Positions 12,136 through 25,200 of a stretch of 64,000 nucleotides of DNA are shown one piece after another. The notes beneath the pieces were generated by a model. The model was not told the origin of the DNA. It saw only the letters and a list, made by a program, of their open reading frames with translations, and made no database searches. Source of the DNA: Wuchereria bancrofti (Eukaryota; Nematoda; Chromadorea; Rhabditida; Onchocercidae). A program made the translations under genes and the position numbers. The stretch is from the NCBI GenBank assembly GCA_005281725.1, contig SSBO01000003.1:9222815-9286814 (forward strand), written 5' to 3'. How positions within the stretch are numbered: the first letter of the stretch is position 1; each line of letters opens with the position of its first letter.

Positions 12136-14089
12136 CAGTAATAGTAATAATAATAACAATAATAATAATCAATTATTGTTCAAAGTTGAGATAACATTTA
12201 ATATTTTAAGCATTATCAAAACAGAAAAGAGAAGATTTTTAAGTTTTGTTTTTTTTTTAAAAAACCGAATTTAAAAAATAAGTGATAATGTAACAAAAAT
12301 TAGAAATTTATTTCAATCATTAGAAATTATTACAGTTATGTATTGTACGATAATTTTTAATATGATAATGTTATTATGATAATGTTATTATGAATTTAGT
12401 ATGATAATGTTATTATGCAATTGATTAAATAAAATATTCACAAAAATGACAATTGTAACATTCATTTCATTTAATTTAAATCTATTTAAAAAATGCGTAT
12501 GTGTTTCATTTTTCACTACACATTTCTTTATTTCTCTCTCTTTCTCTCCTTCTTGTTCCCACTCTCTGTATCAAACGTTAAATGTTGTAAATTTCATAAT
12601 TAATTTAAAAATAGAACGCTATTTGTTGATAACCTTCCTCCTAGGTAATAAATATGTTAGAATTTATCAATTAATTAGATAGCTATTTCAATTAAATAAT
12701 AGCAATAGCAATTAAATTGAATGACATGATTGCGCGCTATCAATCTGTACAGTTTATTGAGAATTGTTTTAATTTTACGATTTTAAAACAATTCCATTTT
12801 TACATGATACTTTTATGTCATCCTTTTTTATGTCATCCTTTTACGTTGATTATCATTGCATTGTTTCATTAAAAATAGATTTCTCCTTTCTTTTTTTTTT
12901 TCTTATAAAAACAGGTTTTTATGAGCAATCTAAAAATTCATGATTTGAGTGATTGATTGATCAACAATAATAATTCTACCAGTTTCCCTTATTGTTAAAC
13001 ACTATAACATAACAAATAACGGCCAATTTGAAAATCACCGGTACAATTAAATAAAAAAATTTTTGATCCATAGAACAATAAAAATTCGATGCTTAAGTTG
13101 AAACTTGATGCACAAATACAGCAAGCTAAGGAGCAGTTTTATAAAGGAAATAAACGTGCTATTTGCTGACCAATGATTAATTGACCATTAAAATTGTACA
13201 CTACAATTCATTGATCAATCAATATGACTACGAGATCGGTCTACTACTGATCTTGTCTTTCACTAAGAAAAAAAAAATACAATCCAAACATAATTATTGT
13301 CCAATGATCATTCTGAATCAATATCATGTTTAGCCTAAGTTAAAGGTAATTAAATATTCTCGCGGAAAATGTCGTAAGTGTCATTTAGCGAATTAAATAA
13401 AACAGTAATAAAATCAAGCTAGAAAAAATTTTCATATTCATGAACGTCCTTGTCTCACTCTTTTAAACATCAAAAATAATTCTTCATTCACAAATGATTA
13501 CGAATGGTTCATTACTGATCTTTGCTCTCAATATAAAATAAAATAATATGAAGCGCAATATAAATTTTATTCCTCACACAAAATAAAAGTGAACGGAAAA
13601 ATGATCAGAAAAAAAATCTATAAATAAGAGAACTGGCAAAATGCACAATTTGTTCTCATGAAACTGAAAAAGGGAATTATAAAGAGGAACTCATTTATTT
13701 ACTCATAGACTAGTAGTAAATTACACTCGCATCCAAACGTTTTTTTGTTTTCATGAATTCATGAGAGAAAAATTTATAAGAACATTCAGCAATGTGTAAA
13801 AAGTAACTCCAAGTAATCATCTAAAGTTCTTTTTTTTAAATGCATATTTGTAAGCAAACTTATACGAAGTAAAAAATCTGCAAACAAATTAATTTCAAGA
13901 ACTTCCATATTAAAAGCTAGTCAAATTCTGACGAACGAGAAAAAGATGCCAGAAGTAACTCTGCTTTACATAAACAAAAGAATGACATAGATTTTAGACA
14001 GAGACATGAATATATGTTTCCGAAAAATACTAACAATAACTCTAGAAATATGATTCTTTTCAAAATTAAACTTTTGAGTCCATATCAGT

Positions 14090-14095
14090 TTTATT
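14090..14095 (-). terminator. AATAAA polyadenylation signal overlapping the TPR stop codon
   Basis: On the minus strand the TPR stop TAA (14096-14094) runs straight into a canonical AATAAA hexamer. If this signal is used, the 3' UTR would be only about 10-30 nt. A more distal signal cannot be excluded. Confidence 0.5.
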
Positions 14096-17000
14096 ACATA
14101 CGATATCCACGTCCACGACGCAACAGTGTGGTACGTCCCCCGCGTTGCAAAGAACCCGAGATTTGATGAGTTGCATCACTGCTAAAAATCGATATGCTGA
14201 CAATATTAGTTCAAGACATATTTATTATAAAAGTCATTTAATCTGATAAAATATTTTGCTAACAGAGAAAGCGATGATTAACAATTGCTGGATCATTCAA
14301 ATTATCGAAAAAAAAAAAATCTTAAGTAATAAATGAACCAAGACGGTTCAAAGCTATATGCCAACTTCAATCATCAATTTCCTGACTTAATCGCGAATAT
14401 GGGATATCATAAGGTCAAAAGTCCTCATTTTTTGCCATTTATGGCCTAACTGCTACACAGCTAACACATTAAATAGAATGGTCTTGCTACCCAAGCCATG
14501 ACTTGTTTGCTTTATGCTCAAGAACTACATTACCTGCTTGAAGTTGGTTCCGTTATATCAGGATACCGTATTCTAATACGTCTCGATGTTGATCCATCTG
14601 ATGTACTCGGTCCCGAAGATGCTGCTTCATCGTCTGTCTGTGTAGCGTGTCTGTCTCCTTGCTCCTCTTCGGCTACATCATTTCCACCTTCTTCAATCAT
14701 CAGTGCATGTTCACTCTCACCACTATCAACATCTGTACCTGTTATCGGAGCAACCGTACTTGACGCGCCACGACTATCAGATTCAATGTTTTCTAAAATA
14801 TTTTTTCCAGGAATTTATAGAAAATATGTGAACAAATAATTTACCAGTTTCTTATGTAAAAGTATCTTAATAGGAATCAGGGTATCTTAAAACCATACTT
14901 CAACACTCACTACACAAAATTTCATTACAAAATACATACAAAATGTATCAAAAACTATATACAAATATTAAATAAATCAAATAATAAAAAAAATATATAC
15001 CAATAAGCGGTGGCGAATCACGTACTGCGTGCAATTCTGAACCCGATACAACTAAATGAAGCAACGTCATTATTTCTCAACAAATTGTATTAGATTTCAG
15101 TTTCTTCAGTAAAATTAAGATTTATCTAGTTCAAAAAATAACTCACCATCACCACTATCTTGCGAAGCTATATCCAATGAATGAGGGTGCAAATCAAGTT
15201 CTACAGATGGTACATAAAGCGCTTCCGAATTACAGTGCCTAGAATGAGGAATAGCAGATTGTTTGGAAAATTTTATCAGGCATCATAAAAATTACAGATC
15301 TCAGGAGCGACCAAGTCAAACATCCTTTCGATGAAAAGAATTAAGGACATTTTCAAGTTATGGAGGCATGATTTCCAAGAAATTTTAAGGTAAAAAAAAG
15401 AAAAACTTACTCGGAACATCTTGTATCACCTTCACCTGTATGATCTGCAACAAAAGCCTGTGATGCTGACGAATCCATATTCGAGGTAGAACCGGACTGC
15501 TCTGCAGCTACTTCCAATCTGAGTTCCATGCGACGAATGGATTCGCCTAATGTATTAAATAGATCATTACAAATGGAAATTAAATATTGTAGATGATAAA
15601 ACAAGAGAACAGAAATAATTTGATTCACTAATTCCATAGTTTTAGAAAAAATTAATGCGCTATTTAAACCTGAAAATACAAAAATTTGGAACGAAAAGAG
15701 CAAACCTTGAACACGTTCACGGGTTTTAGTAGCGCTCGTTTCTACATCATCATCAACAACAACAGCAACTGAATGTTTGCGATCCTCACCATGTGCTTCA
15801 TCCGTAGAAAGATCTGCCGGGGATTGTGAATGCTCCATTTCACCATCATCATCATCATCTTCTATTAAAATAACACCGTCGTCATCATCACCATCATTGC
15901 CTGACTCCTGTAAATTGCTTACATTTATGTGAAAATTCCTTGAACTCAAAACAGATCAAGATCAATTTATTTACACTACTAGAAAGCAAAAAATTAATGA
16001 CATAGGTAATTTAAACCTGAAAAAATTTATTAAAACAAATATTAATAGCCCAAGAACAATATACATCTCGCAGGCGAGATATTTGTTTTATAAAAATAAA
16101 CTTACAAAGTCTAATTTTTAGAAAAACATACAGACATGCCTTAGGAGAACGAGAAACAGAAATAGTTTTAGAAAACAACATACAGGTATAAACTTACAAA
16201 CCCCAATTTTTAGAAAATTTGTAATTCAAAGTTGCTAAATTTTTATGCACGCCACACGAAATAAGAAAAGTCAGCCAAACTTGAATACTTGAAACTTTAT
16301 GAAACTACATTTAACAAGAACTAACTAAGTGCTGTCCACCTCGGGAAGCGCTGTAATTAGACCTTCTATAATGCGGAGGTAGATCAAATTCACCCTCTTC
16401 GTCCGGTTCCTCTTCATCAAATTCCTCATCCTCCATTTCTTCTAACATTTCATCACCCTAAAAAATTTGCAGATAAAAATGACTCATAAATATTAAAAAA
16501 AAAGAAAACTTTGCATCAGAAAATTTCCCAATTCCTTGATTACAAACGAAATCAACTGCAGCAAAATTAATTTCCTTGATGAGTAAGTACCAAATACATC
16601 CTGAAATTTAATGTTTTCGCTAACCGCTTCTTCACTAAGATTATCTTCATCTGCTGAAGCTTCTCGCCCAAGATCACCCACTATAACATCATGCTCATTG
16701 TCCTCCATATGTTCATCCTCAACGTGCCCTTCTTCTTGCGCCACTCCTTCACCAACTGCTTCATAACTGGCATCAGCTCTCGCTTCCTGCAAAATAATGA
16801 AATTTTCAAGGTTAATCAGGAAGAAAAATGTAGTGCTGCATTGAGAATTCTGTACATGTCATTTTAAATCTCAGTGAGTATTGAAACAAGACATCAATGA
16901 GTATTGAAAACAGAATAAATTGAGACCGAAACCAAATTACTTTTCATCGCTTATCATTGGCATTTAGAAAACTGAGAGTTAACAAAAGCCCAAATTAAGA

Positions 17001-19232
17001 TTTCTTAAGAAACCTGGATTTTAACAGCTGATTTAGTATTCTTCTCCGCTTCATTTGTTCTCATACCAACTGATCGGTCGCCTTCAGGATTTGTAGTTGT
17101 TTCAACTGTTAAAAGATAATTCAACAAATCAATCATACCATTTGTCTAATTAATACTAACAACAGCATTATATTAAAAATGCCATTCCCATTCTGGACCA
17201 CTAAACTAACCATTTTCTTGTTCTTCATGTTCAGCTTCATCGGTAGCATGCTGTTCGATATCAGCTCGTATTTCACTACCTAACTTCATGAAACGACCAC
17301 TTGTGGATACCTTCAAAATAAAGAAAGTCAGTGTTTGCTCAATTTCAGAGCTACAGAATACACGAATCTCCTACTCCTTTAACCCATCTCGTCTGCCAAT
17401 TATCATCCTTTCCAATACTGGTCTTTACAAAAATCCGGAGTAAAATCTTCAAATCTTCATAAATTAGAAATCATAATGTGCAATAAATCTCCAAAAACAA
17501 GAAATAATCATACCTGTCCCATCGGACTCCCTCGATAGCGCTTTCGCGGTTCTAAAACATCTGACCCAGTTTCAATTTGATCACTAAAAATTGTAAATTA
17601 AATCAAAAATTCAAATGAAATCAGGAAAATTATGGAAATAGCATAAAAATGATGAGAAAGAACAATGACATGGAGACGATGGGAAGAAACAACTTTGATG
17701 GTATGTATGCTCGCTTTCTTGGAGTATCATTTTCATTGCGGTTCATCGAAATTCCCTGTGGTCCCACTTGCAACACCGTTCCTTGCACTGCAATTGGTAT
17801 ATCCCCACTTGCTACACTGCTTGTTATGATATTCGCTCCATCACCATTACCAGAAGTAACTACAAAGCAATACTAAGTTAAAATTTGCCTATTAATTATA
17901 AACTAATCATTCGTTGCGCAAAATCCTAGACCATCACAATGGAATCTTCGACTAAAAGCTGTCATACAATATCATCATACAGTCCCCAGTACTGTGTGTG
18001 ACACGTTGATGGAAAGTTTAAAAGCTAAAAATGTTGAAAATGCAATAAATCTTAACCAAAAAACTCGCAAACTAACCATTATGTTGCTGTAATCGTACTT
18101 GCATAATATCACCAGAAGAGGATTGGCTCACAGTGTTGCTCTGCAAAAGAAACTTTACCTGTAAACATTCTCCAAAGATTGAAAAAATAAAGATATAAAA
18201 CTGTTTTGTTGGATAAAAAAATATGCATCAAAAACTAGCTACTATAACAGTTCCTGAAATTTTCAGTTTAACAAAAGCAACGCACTGAAGAGGCAAAATA
18301 TTGATAGCTGAACCGAAGATTATTATTTTCTTAACCACAACTGACATTTTTATCTTACTGAATTAGAAGATTTAAAAACTATTGATAGTTCAGATGAAGT
18401 TGCATAATACGTTTCCACATTTCCTATCCCAACACAACTCTCGGTCACACTGTTTCAAAATTTTAAAATTTTGGAATCTAGGAACAGCAAAAACTATATC
18501 AGATCCCACTGCATTTAAGCAACAAGCACACATATGCACAAGTTACAATCTGAACAGCAGATGAAGCAAAAAAAGCTAAAGAGGCACTTGGAGAAGCTAA
18601 TGCTCAATTGTATCCACCAAAGCATGACTTATAATATGTTAATGAACTGAAAAGGCATTTTGAATTTTCAAATGAGTCCTAGCATTCTGCTACATGGATA
18701 GGTTAAAGGTAGCAATACCTGTTCACTAGTTGTTGATACAGGTGTGCTTCGATGTGCTTCGTGCTCTTCAATACTTCCAACCACTGTTACTTCTTGTTTC
18801 GTATCTCCAAATTTCTCAATCTGAGTAGCATCTACCGTTGCGACAGGTTTAACATACGGCACTGAATGCGAAGTCGTTGGTGTTTCTGAAATATATTACC
18901 TATAACCTTTCATACAGCAAAAGAAAATAGATGGAGGAAAAAAATCCTTTCACTAAAATATTTTCTCTATAATAATCCAAAAGCAGTTTAAAGCAATTGA
19001 AAAAAAAATATATTATCCAGCTCATTCGGATTCTGAGCTCATAAACTTTTCGTATAAACGACACCATACCATCAAAGCAGTATAAAATATTTGAGAAAGA
19101 GTTAAGCATATTTCTGGATATAATAATTTACCTTCTTTAGATAAGGAAAGAAAATCTGCTCCAGCAATATTGGTAGCAAGAGGCGCAGCAATAGAAGAGC
19201 TCTGACTTTGAGAAATCACAGGCGTGGACGAG
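14094..19232 (-). other. TPR: TPR exons 37-51: linker, acidic tail and basic C-terminus
   Basis: Exons: 19232-19132, 18885-18719, 18140-18077, 17859-17694, 17583-17514, 17310-17211, 17105-17014, 16786-16598, 16457-16326, 15907-15706, 15546-15411, 15238-15147, 15051-15001, 14792-14534, 14181-14094. The sequence is disordered in style: Ser/Thr/Gln-rich, then basic clusters (TPRKRAYIPS, EPRKRYRGSP), then long acidic runs (EEMEDEEFDEEEPDEEGEFD; DDDDGVILIEDDDDDGE), and finally RRIRIRYPDITEPTS followed by the RG-rich end. This matches the order of the human TPR tail. The donor of exon 17859-17694 (GTTGTT) is weak but required by phase. Confidence 0.9.
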
Positions 19233-22200
19233 CTATAAAAACAGTTCAGTGAAATTCAAATTCAAACCATTACGAAATTCAACATAAATCGTAACTACTG
19301 TACAATTTCGCTCTGAAGGAAACAATTGAGGAGATCGATTAGTTTCCATATAAATTAGCATTACATTACAAAATAATCGATAGAAAAAAGAGAAAAAAGC
19401 AATTGTATATATATGCAGTGGGAAAACACTGCGATGAATTGTCTGCGATAAAAACGTAACAAAAATGACGTCTGCAACTTCAACTTCAGAAGAGTTCATA
19501 GGGCGCCTCGAATTAGATAAACAAATAACTAAACAAGCATGACCTGTCTCATACTAAAAATGGAATTCGACAATTATTCATAAAAAAAGAATACCTAACA
19601 GATTTGACGAATGCTGTGCCGGAAAAACCAGGGCGACTGTTGGCTTCTTTACGACAAGTGTCTAACGCAGCTTCCAGTACTTTTATCTTCCCTTGATAAG
19701 CCTCATCTGATTGCTTAGCTGTTTCAAGTTCTTCTCGCAATCGAGCCACTTCCTGCTCTTTCTTGGTTAGCATACTTGTAATCGAATTTAATCGAAAACG
19801 TAATTCTTCTGCAAAACCATATTTCTAGAAAATGAGGACGAAAATATCATATAATTAATTGCAAATAAGCGATTGGAAATATTTTAAAATTAATAAAAAC
19901 TACGAAATATAAAATTTAGCGTATATATATATAAATACAAAGGAAAGAACTGAAAATATTCATTGACTTCTCAAGGAATACAAACCCTTCGTATCACTTT
20001 CTGTTTTCAGTTCTCGGAACTTAGCCTCGGCCTCGTTCAGTTTTGCCTGCGCTACCTTGTACTTTTCAGCAGACTCTTCCAGTTGCTTGGACAAATCCTA
20101 AAATCAATCCAATCTATAAGCGGGTCAGAAAGTATCATTGATGCAAAAGAAGTTTCAGTACATATAACAGAACCTATTCGTAAAAACTTGTTGCAATGCT
20201 AGGAAGGCAAGCTCTGGGTAATACCTAAAATAAGGCGAAATATTTCCAAAAGCTTTCAGGAGATTAATAAAAAAAAAATGATAAGAGTCAGTCGGCAAAT
20301 TCAGATGATTTGAAAGAGTGACAACTAATTCGTCCATAAATAATAAAGCACATAGAAGACCAAAACTGTAAGCCTTTTACAAAGTATCCCGTAGTTTTAT
20401 TCGGCTACTACAATACTATTTGTACACTGCAGCTCAAAACTCTCACTAATTTCTAAGTTAAGGAACGACAAGAAAATCCAACCTTATTCTGCTGATTAAG
20501 TCCTTCCAGCTGTTTCAACTGTGTTTGAAGAATTGTGCTTGCTTTCGCTGGCTGTGTACCACTCGTTCCCATATCAATTGGCCAACCAGTTCGCGGTACA
20601 ACTTTCTAAAAAAAGGGTATCAAATTCAAAAATAATGCTAGGGATGCTAACTAACTTCGCCGCAAACAGATCAGAAGATCAATTGAAAAGTCAAGCTGGA
20701 AACTTTATAAAACGGTTATGCAGTCAGCTGTATGTAAAATTGCATCACCTGTTGCTTTTGTTTCTCAATCTCAGCTCGTAATGAAAGCAATTCCTGCTTC
20801 AATCTTGCAGTTTCGGTAGTATTTTCCTCCTCTACTATTGATTTCTCCGCCAGCATCGCTTTCAATCCTTCAACGTCTTTTTCCAATGTTTGAGATTTCA
20901 TTCTATATCGACGTGCAAGTAATCTAGCTTGCTCAAATTTTGCTGATAGTTTAAGTCGTTCCGATTCACTTTCATCAAATTTCTTCTGCATATCCATCAG
21001 GGCTTCCCTGGAAACAATATTCTTAACAGCTTTATTAAGAAATAATACAGTGAGCGTTAGCAATAGATACTTAGTTTCTGCCAAAATTTATTAGAAATAC
21101 AAAAAACCATGTTGCCATTTAGAGAAAAGTATGAAAACTTCGACGTTACTGAAGCATAGTTTTTAATCAATCAAATATAAATTATGGATTAACTCAGATT
21201 CAATATGTCAAACTATCCGAAAGGTGCCAGATGATACTGATCTGTTTCGTTAGCCACTTAATACAATATACAAAGTCCTAAGATATATTAGATTTCAAAA
21301 ATTGGATCGATTCACCACGATAAGGAAACAGCCAAACTTGCAAGATGAATTTATATTTCAGTGTAAGATGTAAAAACTGTAAAATAGCGCAAGATTATCG
21401 TTGTTTGCTAAATACGATGAAACTTACTTAAATGTTGATTCTTGAACAGATTTTTCCATTTCCTTTTTCAACGAGTCACGCTCCGCTGCTATTACACTTA
21501 GTCTGCGTTTTAGTGATTCGACTTCGTTACTACAATTTTAAACATTTTTAATGAGAAAAAAGGTAGGAAAACCTACATGATTAAATCAAAATAACAAAAT
21601 AATCGAGAGAGGACATATTGGTAAAAAATTATACTTTAAAGCAACTACTCTTTCGGGTCCAAATTTACCCAACGAAATCAGTGCTTGATTGTGCCTTTCT
21701 TTCCAGGATTCGAGCTAAAAAAAACTTCGGTATATTTAACAATAAATAAAAATGAAGAATCGGTTTTCTTAAAGTTCCTTAGAACATCGTTCAGAAGCCC
21801 ATCCAATAATAAACTCAAAGAAACATCTTAAGCAGGAATACTCGAAAATCAAAAGTAATACAAGAAAAACATTACTTCCTTTCGGCAAGTTTGCAAGTCA
21901 GCAGAAACATTTTGCAATCTTCCCCTTTCCGTAACTTTTTCTGCATTCAAACTAGAAACACGTACTTGCAAATCGTTTATCTGAAAAAAAATGAAGATAT
22001 AACCAAGTTATAACCATTTCTTTAAAGTTTTTACATCAGTTCTCAGTTATTATAAACAGAATGTACATTTTTCGACAATTGTTCAGTATGACGAGTTAAT
22101 TTTTCATTCTGCATTTTCAAGTTCTGATTTTCCTTTTGTATATCTTCCATTAAACTCAGTCGAGCTACCATTTCACTTTTTTCTGCAATTGCCCGAACAT

Positions 22201-25200
22201 GTGCCTGGAAATATGATTTAGGCAATTACTAGAGTGTAATTTAAGTAATCTGAGTATTCTGGCATGGAGAATAAATTCTGATGAATTTAGACAACAAAAC
22301 AAAATGTAAATTTAAATTAACAATGAATAATGGAGCAAATCAATAAGGCAAAATAAACAAACTTCGGCTTCTTTCCGAAGTATTTGAATTTCTTCTTCTA
22401 ATTTCAGCCGATGTTCGTCAGCCGTAGCTTGTTGAACTTGCAAACGCTTCCACTGTAGTTCAGCATTCATCATTCGTTCCATAGACTAAACTAAATATAT
22501 TAACACAACTAAAATTAAATAATCACCAATATTTTGGTGATTTATAAGTTTTAAAACACAGTATGTTTCAGAAGAGATATGAGTCGACATTACTTGTCGA
22601 TTTTCTCCTTGTAAATATTTGATGACTTCATGCAATGCAGCAGCTGATTTCGAACCAGCAGGTGAAACAATATCTTCATTGGAAGTTGAAGTGCTTCCAG
22701 AACGTTCCAGAACTGCCATACGTTCCGTTACCTGCAACGAATTATTGAACATAATCCAAAAATCACCTTCGCCCATTATGCTAGATGAAGGCCTTAAATA
22801 ATCGTCCTAATCATACGATTTCACATCTTACATTTGTTTGATTCACAAAAATTAGCAGTTTCTAAGATTCTGCTACAGAAAGAATTGAACTGAATAGACT
22901 GTAACAAATCTATCGCCAACAAGAAACAAGTTAAAGTATGTATTTAGGGTTACATGCCAGAAACGTTCACCTTTACCAAATTATCACCCAATTCCTCAAG
23001 TTTGTGCTTTTGTTCCTCAATTAATTTATTAGCTAAATTGAGTTCTTCCTCAAACCGATTCCTTTCAACACGAAGTGCAGCCTGAAAACCACTTAATTAT
23101 TGTGGAAATGCACTTGTAAAATAAGAAAACAGTGAAAACAACACAAAGAATCGAGGGATCACAAACCACTTCCGATGAACAGCTTCGCCTAACATCTTCG
23201 GATTTCTGCTCAACTTCGACTGCAGTGTTTTTCAAATTCACCAATTCAGCCTCCTTAACATGAAGCGATTGCTCCAATTTTTCGATGTCTACCTTCATTC
23301 GACTGCTTTCTTCATCAAACTATACAAACAAAATTCTTAGACAATTTAAATGATACACTCAATATATTCACTGTTTTAGCCTCCTCTACTATCCAAAGAG
23401 CGAATACTAATTTTGTTCCGTCATCATTAATTATCGTATTTATTATTTTGCCCGCTACTTCGATGCTATCGTAGTCTTTTCATAGTGCAACGATACACTA
23501 TAGCAAAAATTTACTTAAATCGCCCAAAATTTCAACTTTTACTAAGCAGCAATCGAACCTATCAATACTGTGTATTGCTATCGACTATCTCAAATAATTC
23601 CACAATCACAAACCATTACGGAAAGATGGAGATCATAGAGAATTCTGCTTATAACCACTCAAATGCAAAAAAAGAAATGAAATGCCGAAATCAACATCAT
23701 TTTAAAACATCTTATCAAAATTACACAGGAAGAAAAAATTTTGAATATACCGAAACTTTTGCAGCAGCAATTTTAGCATTTTCTAATTCCAGTTCATGTA
23801 TCCGAGCTTCAGCGTTAACTCTCTGTATATCCAAAATGCTATATCGTTTCTCCAGACTGTGATATTCTTTCATTTGCTCTATCTTCAGCTGCTCCTTTTC
23901 AGCAGCTCCTTCTTGTAGCTTTTGCTCCAACAGGGCAATTTTTTCGCGTTGATTTTCGACTGCTGTCACACTAAAGAACACTTCATTGGTCCTTGCATAT
24001 CTCTTTATTTCTGGCTATGATTTTCACACTAATTTTTTAATTAAGTTTTTGTGTTTAAACATAGCATCTAGTTTATTATTTTACTCGCTACTTCCATGCT
24101 GTAGTTTTACCACATTGTAATGATACAATGCTAACAAAAATCCAGTATAAATTGCCTCAAATTTTAACTCTTACTAAGTAACAATCAAAATCCAATTAAT
24201 ACTTCGTCTCTTAATATTCCCAACTATACGACGAAAAAAAAAAGTGTAATGACCTTTCAGCTAATTGTCCTTTTATCAAATCCAACATCGCTTGTAGGCT
24301 GCTTCGTTCCGCAAGAGCACTCTGTGAAAAAATAATGCAAATTTTGACTAAATTCACTGACTATAATAAAATAATAAACACAACAAATAAAGAAGTATAA
24401 TAAATTAACTTACTGCTCCCTGTTCCAGTAATGTTGTTTCCATGTTATTACTCAATTTGCTAATTTCAGCAAGTTCTTGTTCACGTATCACCAGCATTTT
24501 TTCACTTGCTGAAAATCGAATTTTCTCAAAAAACATATAGCATTCTGACAAGGATTCAAAAACATTTTTGTTTCCAATTGACTACGGTGACTTGATTATC
24601 TAACGAATTGCTTCTTCGATAGCATAGTATTGCATGAACCCTACTAGAATTTCCATTTCCTAGCAATTCGCAGTGATTCAATGCTACTCATTTCTCAGAG
24701 GAAAGGTTTTGTGAAAATGTGACAGATTGGTGCTATCTGAATATCAAGAACATGTGTCATTCCATAAAATATGTGAAAGTTTTTCGCAGTTTATGATAGA
24801 AAGGAAACCTTCTAGCTTGTTAGACATGTCCTTCAGTTGATTTTCCAAATAACTGTTACGATTTCGAAGCTGTTGTGCTTCTTTTTTACAACCGGCATCA
24901 GTAGATTCTGGAAAATGATAAACTGAGATTATGCGCTCATAATAATACAATAGAATTTAAAATCGAGACGAGTAAATCTTAAACAATTTCATACCAAATT
25001 CGCTTGATTAAGGGAAAGTAATTGCAACTACTGTTCACTTTAAATTCAATAATAATTCATATACCAAGAGATGTATCAGGTGTTTTTAACTGATTCATCA
25101 AGTTATCATATTTTGCTTGCAGTTCACTTAATTCTTTATCTTTCCAAGTTAATCGATCTTCTGCTGATTTCTTGCTTGCCAGTGCCTGGTCACGTTCCGT

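Larger units (their letters stand above)
8788..14093. other. Intergenic / CLC 5' flank
   Basis: Lies between the first identified CLC exon and the TPR stop codon; both genes are on the minus strand. The CLC promoter and its first exon(s) must be here, or in the stretch immediately beyond. At 9610-9790 there is a patch clearly richer in G+C than its surroundings. On the minus strand it is CT-rich and holds a short open frame (ATG near 9710, starting MRKSNFRFF), so it is a candidate 5' UTR, first exon or promoter, but unproven. 9884-12130 is duplicated around an N. 12130-12740 is AT-rich with an imperfect repeat of tatgataatgttat near 12360-12420. 12740-14090 is more balanced in composition, but I see no convincing exon in it. 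Confidence 0.5.

Noticed and set aside
13090..13170. Plus-strand 26-codon frame starting MLKLKLDAQIQQAKEQ, faintly like an ESCRT-III (CHMP) helix
   Set aside because: Too short, no continuation beyond the TGA and no flanking splice-compatible exon; similarity is generic coiled coil.
14498..14839. 113-codon plus-strand open frame
   Set aside because: Antisense shadow of TPR exon 14792-14534.
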